Positions 59,957-64,000 of a DNA stretch of 64,000 nucleotides are shown in pieces. Position numbers and translations under genes: made by a program. The first letter of the stretch is position 1. Every line of letters starts with the position of its first letter. The stretch lies in the NCBI RefSeq assembly GCF_020360975.1, contig NW_025408678.1, positions 1,488,001 to 1,552,000 of the forward strand, given 5' to 3'. Source of the stretch: Hirsutella rhossiliensis (lineage: Eukaryota; Ascomycota; Sordariomycetes; Hypocreales; Ophiocordycipitaceae). The notes beneath the pieces were generated by a model that saw only the letters and a list, made by a program, of their open reading frames with translations, made no database searches and had not been told where the DNA came from.

Positions 59957-60790
59957 ATAAAGCTATTTATAGTACTTAGGGTTCTAAAAGACCTAGCTAA
60001 GAGGCCTTAACCTTTAAGGCCTAGCCCCTTTAACGCCCTTATAAAGGCCTATATCTTTATAGATAGTTAAGCTATTATAAAGAAGGTTATAGGCTTCTTA
60101 GACCTAGCTATATATATTAAAAGGCTCTTAACTAGCTTAAAAGCTTTTTATAATATATAGCTATACTAGTACCCTAGCTACCTAGGGATCTTTAGTAATA
60201 AGGTAGCTAACTAGTTAGCTAAGAAAGGCTTAAAGGCCCTTACTTAAGGGACCTCTTTAGTCTTTATTAACTTTTTAAAAAGAAAGGTCTAGCTAGCTAT
60301 TAAAGACTATTAAAAGGGCCTCTAGGCTACTAAGGCAGCTAATAGCCCTAAGGCTAAGGGCTTAGGTAAGTACTATATATTTATTTAAAAGACCCCCTGC
60401 CTAGCCCTTAGCCTAGAAAAGGACCTTATAAGGAGGGCTAGGCTAACTTTATTAGCTTTCTACTAGCTCCTCTTTAAAGCTAGCTTCTTATTTTCCTTTT
60501 TAAAAAGGACTAATAATATAAACTAAGATAACTACTACTATAGCTAAGGAAGGTATACCGCTAGGCACCTTATCTTAATATACCTAAACTATAAGAGGGA
60601 AAGAAAGGTCCGTTACCTAACCTCTAAGAGATAAAAGGGGGCCCTTAGCTTACTTTTTCTTTATAGCTTTAAGGAAAGAAGGGAAGCCCTTTTAACCTTC
60701 TTAGCTAAAATAAAGATAGGGATAGCTAAGTAGCTTAAAAAGGAGTAACCTAGGGGCCCTAGGGCCCTTAAGGGGGAAAACACTATATAG
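59957..60790 (+). pseudogene. Second LINE, ORF2 C-terminus with RNase H and CCHC motif
   Basis: A + strand frame with RIP-type stops. RNase H starts at about 60,050 (IFIDS.AAIKKV, catalytic Asp kept). It continues YPSYLGIFSNKVAN.LAKKG at about 60,170-60,225, where the last catalytic Asp reads Asn and Gly and Glu of GNExAD read Ser and Lys. At about 60,520-60,590 a Cys/His segment (NYYYS.GRYTARHLILIYLNY) matches the CX2CX4H...C knuckle that ends Tad1-like ORF2 proteins, with Cys and His mutated. Leu/Lys-rich end near 60,740. The RT part is not in the window next to it. This LINE differs from the one at 10,769, which has no RNase H that I could identify. Confidence 0.78.
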
Positions 60791-61979
60791 GAGGAACTAA
60801 ACTAACCTTTCTTTTATCTTTACCTTTATAACTACCCTTTCCTTAATTAGTTCTAAGCCCCTAGGCTCTATAGCTAGCTAGGACTACTAATAAGGCCCTA
60901 GGCCCTTACTAGTATCGCTATAGCCTTAAAGGCTATATATAAGAAATAATATATAAAAAGAAATCCTAAGGGATAAAGGGGTTTAAGGGAGATAAAAGGG
61001 GGAAAGGTACTAGGTAAGGTAAGGTAAAGGTAATAAGGGCTAAAAGGTATATTAGTAAAGAGGAAGAATAAAGAGGATAATATCTACTAGCTAAGAGGGA
61101 AAAGAGACCTCTTTTATAAAACGAATTTTCCCGCTTTCTTTACTAAATAAATAAGGGGCTAAGGAATTATCTAACTAAGATAAAGGTTAGCTAGAGACTT
61201 TACTAAGGATCCTACTAAGGACCCTACTAAGGACTCTACTACGTAGGCTATCTATTATATAGGGTATAGATGCCCCCTTTAAAATAGGAAAATTAAGAGC
61301 CTTTTAGTCCTTAATCTTTATACTTACTTACTTATCCTCCGTGCGATATATAAAAAGGAATTCCCCGCGCTTTAAAGGCCTTTCTTTTCTTAAGATATTC
61401 TCTTTCCCCGCGCGCTCTAAAAAGTCCTCTCGTTCCTTAAAATATAACTATAACCTAGGATTTAGATTTTATTAAATCGCTAATTAATCCCCTTAATTAG
61501 TTACGTTACTAATAGCAATATATTATAGAGCGGGCGTTCGCCTATAGCTGGTTTAGCGTGTTATTATTTAGATTCTATAAGGTATTCCTTAAAGCACTTA
61601 AGGCATTATTTTCTTAAATCTATAGGAAATTTTATTCCTTAATACTTTACTAAAGATAAATCCGTGTTCTATAAATATTTACCTTCTATAAAATATACTC
61701 TAAGTAGCTTTAATCTTAAAGCGTTTAAAAGCCTTATTAAAGCTATTAGTAATAATAACGCTTAAGAAGCACATAGAGATCGAAAGTACTTAGCTAGTTA
61801 AGTATCGTTAACTAAACGCGAAGAATTTATAGAATATAGACTAATTTACCTAACTATCTGAGTCTAACTATCCTAATTCCTAAACTTATTCCGGTGTCTC
61901 GGTCTAGGCTTTACTTATACCTCTAATAAATACATATAACTAAAATCCTTAGACTTTTCTTAACAAGTTTACATTTTAT
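60791..61979. other. Tail of the RIP block, LINE 3' region, no gene
   Basis: RIP signature to about 61,860, then CA and TG return. Contains a tandem 12-bp repeat at 61,195-61,241 (ACTAAGGACCCT-type, three to four units) and no TAA tail that I can pin down. 61,480-61,860 is transitional, with a few TG. Confidence 0.5.
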
Positions 61980-62193
61980 TGTCGCGAAGACCATTGGCCA
62001 CGCAGGCAAAAGTGGAATGCACACTCTAACAAGTGCACTACAAGTGACACATATCTGTCTGACACCCGCCTTCCCAGCATTTATAGGCATTATGGTCTAG
62101 ATGTCGGAAAGGCCGCAGTCATTGGATGTGTGTACCAATTTTATGGGAGTGTGCATTCCACTTTTGCCTGCATGGCGCGACGGCCTTCGCGCC
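61980..62193. mobile_element. Foldback (MITE-like) repeat, about 214 bp
   Basis: Two inverted arms of about 47 bp: 61,980-62,027 and 62,147-62,193. The inner 29 bases (GCAGGCAAAAGTGGAATGCA core) are perfectly complementary; the outer part has several mismatches. The 120-bp centre shows no ORF. CA and TG are present, so it was not RIP-mutated. No clear TSD. It could be a MITE or a transcribed hairpin. Confidence 0.65.
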
Positions 62194-62425
62194 TCTTAAT
62201 CCACCAAGTTGCAGCTAGACCTAAGATATGGTAGGAGGATATGCATAACATGTTTTAGCTTTCTCTACAGTTATAGCTAGGTTGCAAATATAGACTATAC
62301 AAAGAGGGCCATAGCCTACTTAGAAGCTCGTTGTTAAAACATAATCTTTCTACTAACGACTTCCGTTTATATCGACACTCAACAATCTCGCGCTGACTTC
62401 TAATACCACGCTATATCTCCGCAAC
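62194..62425 (+). promoter_or_regulatory. Upstream region of the crystallin-type gene
   Basis: 232 bp of unique, non-RIP sequence between the foldback repeat and the ATG. TATA-like ATATAGACTATA near 62,289-62,300; CA-rich leader before the ATG. No firm transcription-factor site. Confidence 0.4.
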
Positions 62426-62960
62426 ATGCAGACCTCTCACCTCCTAGCCCTTATGGCATCCCTCTTGGCTATGGTCTTGGCAACCACTGTAGATGTACCG
62501 CTTACTCCGTTTTATGAAGTAACACTCTACGAAGACTATAACCAGGGTGGCAGGACTTTCCTACCCGAGCTCTATAAGTGTGGTATGTCGATCCCCTGTT
62601 GGTCGGTAACGTGAATAATCTAGGAGTCTATGCAATGCATAGGGGAAAAGGTCCTCGCTAATGGTCATGCTAATATAGTCGACGTGCCGACGGATTTCAA
62701 CGATGTTACTTCTTCGTTTCAAATAAGCGATCCTTCTATCTCCTGCATCTTCTTTCTGTAAGTACTACATAAAGATTTCCGACTTAAATCGGCCAATTAT
62801 ACCCGATATCTTAGGGTAAGATAAAATGGTAACTAATAAGCTTAGGGACTATGGATGTAACGGGAAATCATTTACCTCTGGCAGCGATGGCAATGTTCCG
62901 GACGGCTTCAATGACGTTATTAGCTCCGTTAAATGCGATTGGGCCAACAATTCTCACTGA
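62426..62960 (+). CDS. Secreted beta-gamma-crystallin-type small protein (3 exons, 128 aa)
   Basis: Join 62,426-62,582, 62,643-62,757, 62,846-62,960. Introns are 60 nt (GTATGT...CATAG) and 88 nt (GTAAGT...ACTAATAAGCTTAG), both fungal consensus. Phase is kept and the last codon is TGA. Residues 1-20 form a signal peptide (hydrophobic LLALMASLLAMVLA, then Thr). The mature protein has two Greek-key-like repeats. The first, about residues 31-80, has VTLYEDYNQGGRTF and ends FNDVTSSF. The second, about 86-122, has CIFFLDYGCNGKSF and ends FNDVISSVKC. Each ends in the D/N-D/N-x-x-S/T-S calcium-clamp signature of beta-gamma-crystallins. Four Cys could form two disulfides. Reading through without splicing gives only a 62-codon ORF. 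It lies about 0.5 kb from the RIP block, a position typical of candidate effectors. Fold assignment is by motif; the function is not known. Confidence 0.82.
62583..62642 (+). other. Intron 1 of the crystallin-type gene
   Basis: 60 nt, GTATGT donor, CATAG acceptor. Removal joins TGT-G to GG-GAA in frame. An alternative acceptor at 62,623 (CTAG) gives an early stop. Confidence 0.75.
62758..62845 (+). other. Intron 2 of the crystallin-type gene
   Basis: 88 nt, GTAAGT donor, branch-like GGTAACTAATAAG, acceptor CTTAG. Removal joins CT to GGAC and restores the second repeat. Confidence 0.85.
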
Positions 62961-64000
62961 ATCACTCGGTCTCGCGAAGGAGAGATCAAAAGTGGGCATA
63001 ATGTATTGGTGGCAAGCTCTGTCGACGTGATGCCTTGCAAATATTAGTCGTTCAATCTTTTACCGATAGTCTTATCGTAAGCTTCTGAAGATATTCCCAC
63101 GACAGAGAATGGTCACGTCTTAAAAAGATTCGGCGATATATAGCATTTAAACCATATATTTGGCTCCCGCACGGCCATCCTGACCGTACAGAAAGCGCCT
63201 GCGGGAATAGAAGTAAAAAACTGGACGAGGCCATTGTTACCGTTGATGCCTTACGTACCATAATCCAGCTCTATAGCCCCCAGCTCTGCCGTCGTTTTAT
63301 TGCAGGTAGCTATTTAAAACTTATAATGGTGATGACTTGTCTATGCGTGCGCCATTCTATGCCTTATGTCAGAATTGCACTCCGCAGCTGCTCGCGCTGT
63401 CTGCGCCTACAATGTGAGAAAGAGCTAATAATCAGCTGTCGGAGGACTGCGATGTCATATAGTAAATCAGGAGGAGTACAATGGCTTCTTGCTGCCTGTC
63501 TGTGGCTTGTGGTGCAACTCGAATTGATACCCTTGTTTCCAGGACCTGGCCACGAGGTCTGGATCAGCCTGCTCATCGGTGTATCCTCTACCCTCGCCCC
63601 CAGCCGGCTGCGCCTTGCCGCTCGATGAACACCCAGCCTCAGCTCTGTCCAGTCAGAGCGAGCAAGGATCGTCTTATGCTTCCCTCGGCAACATGGCTGA
63701 CCGGATAGAGCCGCGTTCGTTTCACGTGGCCTCGTGACCACGCGATTGATAAACCCTCTTCGCCCCCTTTCCAACCATCCCTGACCTCGGCACCGCTTCA
63801 GACGCACCGACACACACGTCCTCCTCACCGCAGCTACAGGAGCATCCCTGGTTGTCGCAAAAGCAGAACTCCACGGCCCTTGTCTGCAATTGACCCTCCC
63901 CCCTTGTTCCCGACTGGGGCTCGTTCCTCTTCCTCTCCTCATATTCAATATTTGTGCCGTTGTCGTCTTTGATTTCCTCTTCTTCATGCATAGACTATAT
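62961..64000. other. Unique DNA, no supported gene; CT-rich end
   Basis: Balanced base composition with CA and TG, so outside the RIP block. Several overlapping ORFs of 69-207 codons lie on both strands (the longest - strand, 63,364-63,987, Arg-rich). None shows domains, codon periodicity or introns I can defend. 63,730-63,985 is strongly CT-rich on the + strand, as in fungal promoters and 5' UTRs, so a + strand gene may begin just past the window. Confidence 0.45.

Larger units (their letters stand above)
1..61900. other. RIP-mutated heterochromatin-like repeat block
   Basis: CpA and TpG dinucleotides are nearly missing on both strands, TpA is in great excess, and CpG remains common. That is the footprint of repeat-induced point mutation (CpA to TpA), known from Pezizomycotina. 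Within recognisable transposon frames the stops are almost all TAG or TAA at positions where Gln or Trp is expected, and TGA is rare. CA and TG reappear only in the younger elements M and F, in short stretches, and fully after about 61,900. No host gene is recognisable inside the block. Confidence 0.93.

Noticed and set aside
62426..62614. 62-codon uninterrupted ORF as the complete gene
   Set aside because: Splicing of two consensus introns extends it to 128 codons with a second matching repeat, which chance would not give.
63052..63261. 69-codon - strand ORF with a weak hydrophobic start
   Set aside because: Too short, no partner exon found, no similarity to the neighbouring crystallin-type repeats.
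63326..63708. Two overlapping + strand ORFs of 100 and 75 codons
   Set aside because: They overlap each other in different frames and lack any recognisable protein feature.
63364..63987. 207-codon Arg-rich ORF on the - strand
   Set aside because: No domain, very high Arg/Ser from CT-rich DNA, overlapping ORFs on both strands; the CT-rich + strand looks like a promoter or 5' UTR.

Overview
The window is filamentous-ascomycete (Pezizomycotina) DNA. About 62 kb of it is a repeat-induced point mutation (RIP) wreck of nested transposons, followed by about 2 kb of ordinary genic sequence. Three things point this way. CpA and TpG are almost absent from 1 to about 61,900 while TpA is in large excess and CpG survives, which is the CpA-to-TpA signature of RIP. 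The element set is typical of fungi: chromodomain Ty3/gypsy, Ty1/copia and Tad1-like LINEs. The one intact gene has short fungal introns (GTATGT...TAG, GTAAGT...CTAAT...TTAG). I cannot name the species.

Left half (1-36,900). A + strand chromovirus pol remnant (1-1,190) is followed by an opposite-strand degenerate ORF. From 3,621 to 31,624 lies a - strand gypsy element (A). It is split by gypsy element E (9,281-30,307, 486-bp LTRs, TSD TTATT). E is split by a Tad1-like LINE (10,769-24,344, 15-bp TSD). The LINE is split by a young Ty1/copia element M (17,130-23,344, 698-bp LTRs, TSD CCTTT). The right end of A abuts a broken + strand copia copy (G), which itself received a LINE-tailed non-autonomous element (K1), a 0.58-kb repeat (H1) and a 0.38-kb repeat (P1). 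A solo M-type LTR and a reversed copia LTR fragment follow.

Right half (36,900-61,900). A + strand gypsy element C is chopped up by K2, by a complete gypsy element B (40,062-47,014, 186-bp LTRs, TSD CTTAG, same family as A), by H3, by a gag-only mini LTR element N (48,091-49,964, 177-bp LTRs, TSD GAAGG), and by H2, which itself holds copia element F (53,083-59,336, 459-bp LTRs, TSD AAAAG). After the C LTR comes the 3' end of another LINE.

Right edge (61,900-64,000). RIP stops abruptly. A foldback (MITE-like) repeat precedes an intact three-exon gene for a small secreted beta-gamma-crystallin-type protein at 62,426-62,960. The last kilobase is CT-rich, promoter-like DNA without a gene I can support.

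All transposon genes except parts of M and F are dead. RIP turned CAG/CAA/TGG into stops, Cys/His of zinc knuckles into Tyr, and the second Asp of reverse-transcriptase YxDD boxes into Asn. The gypsy elements carry chromodomains, consistent with a heterochromatic landing pad that keeps attracting insertions. Boundaries with a matching target-site duplication are exact to the base by my reading; other limits are approximate.
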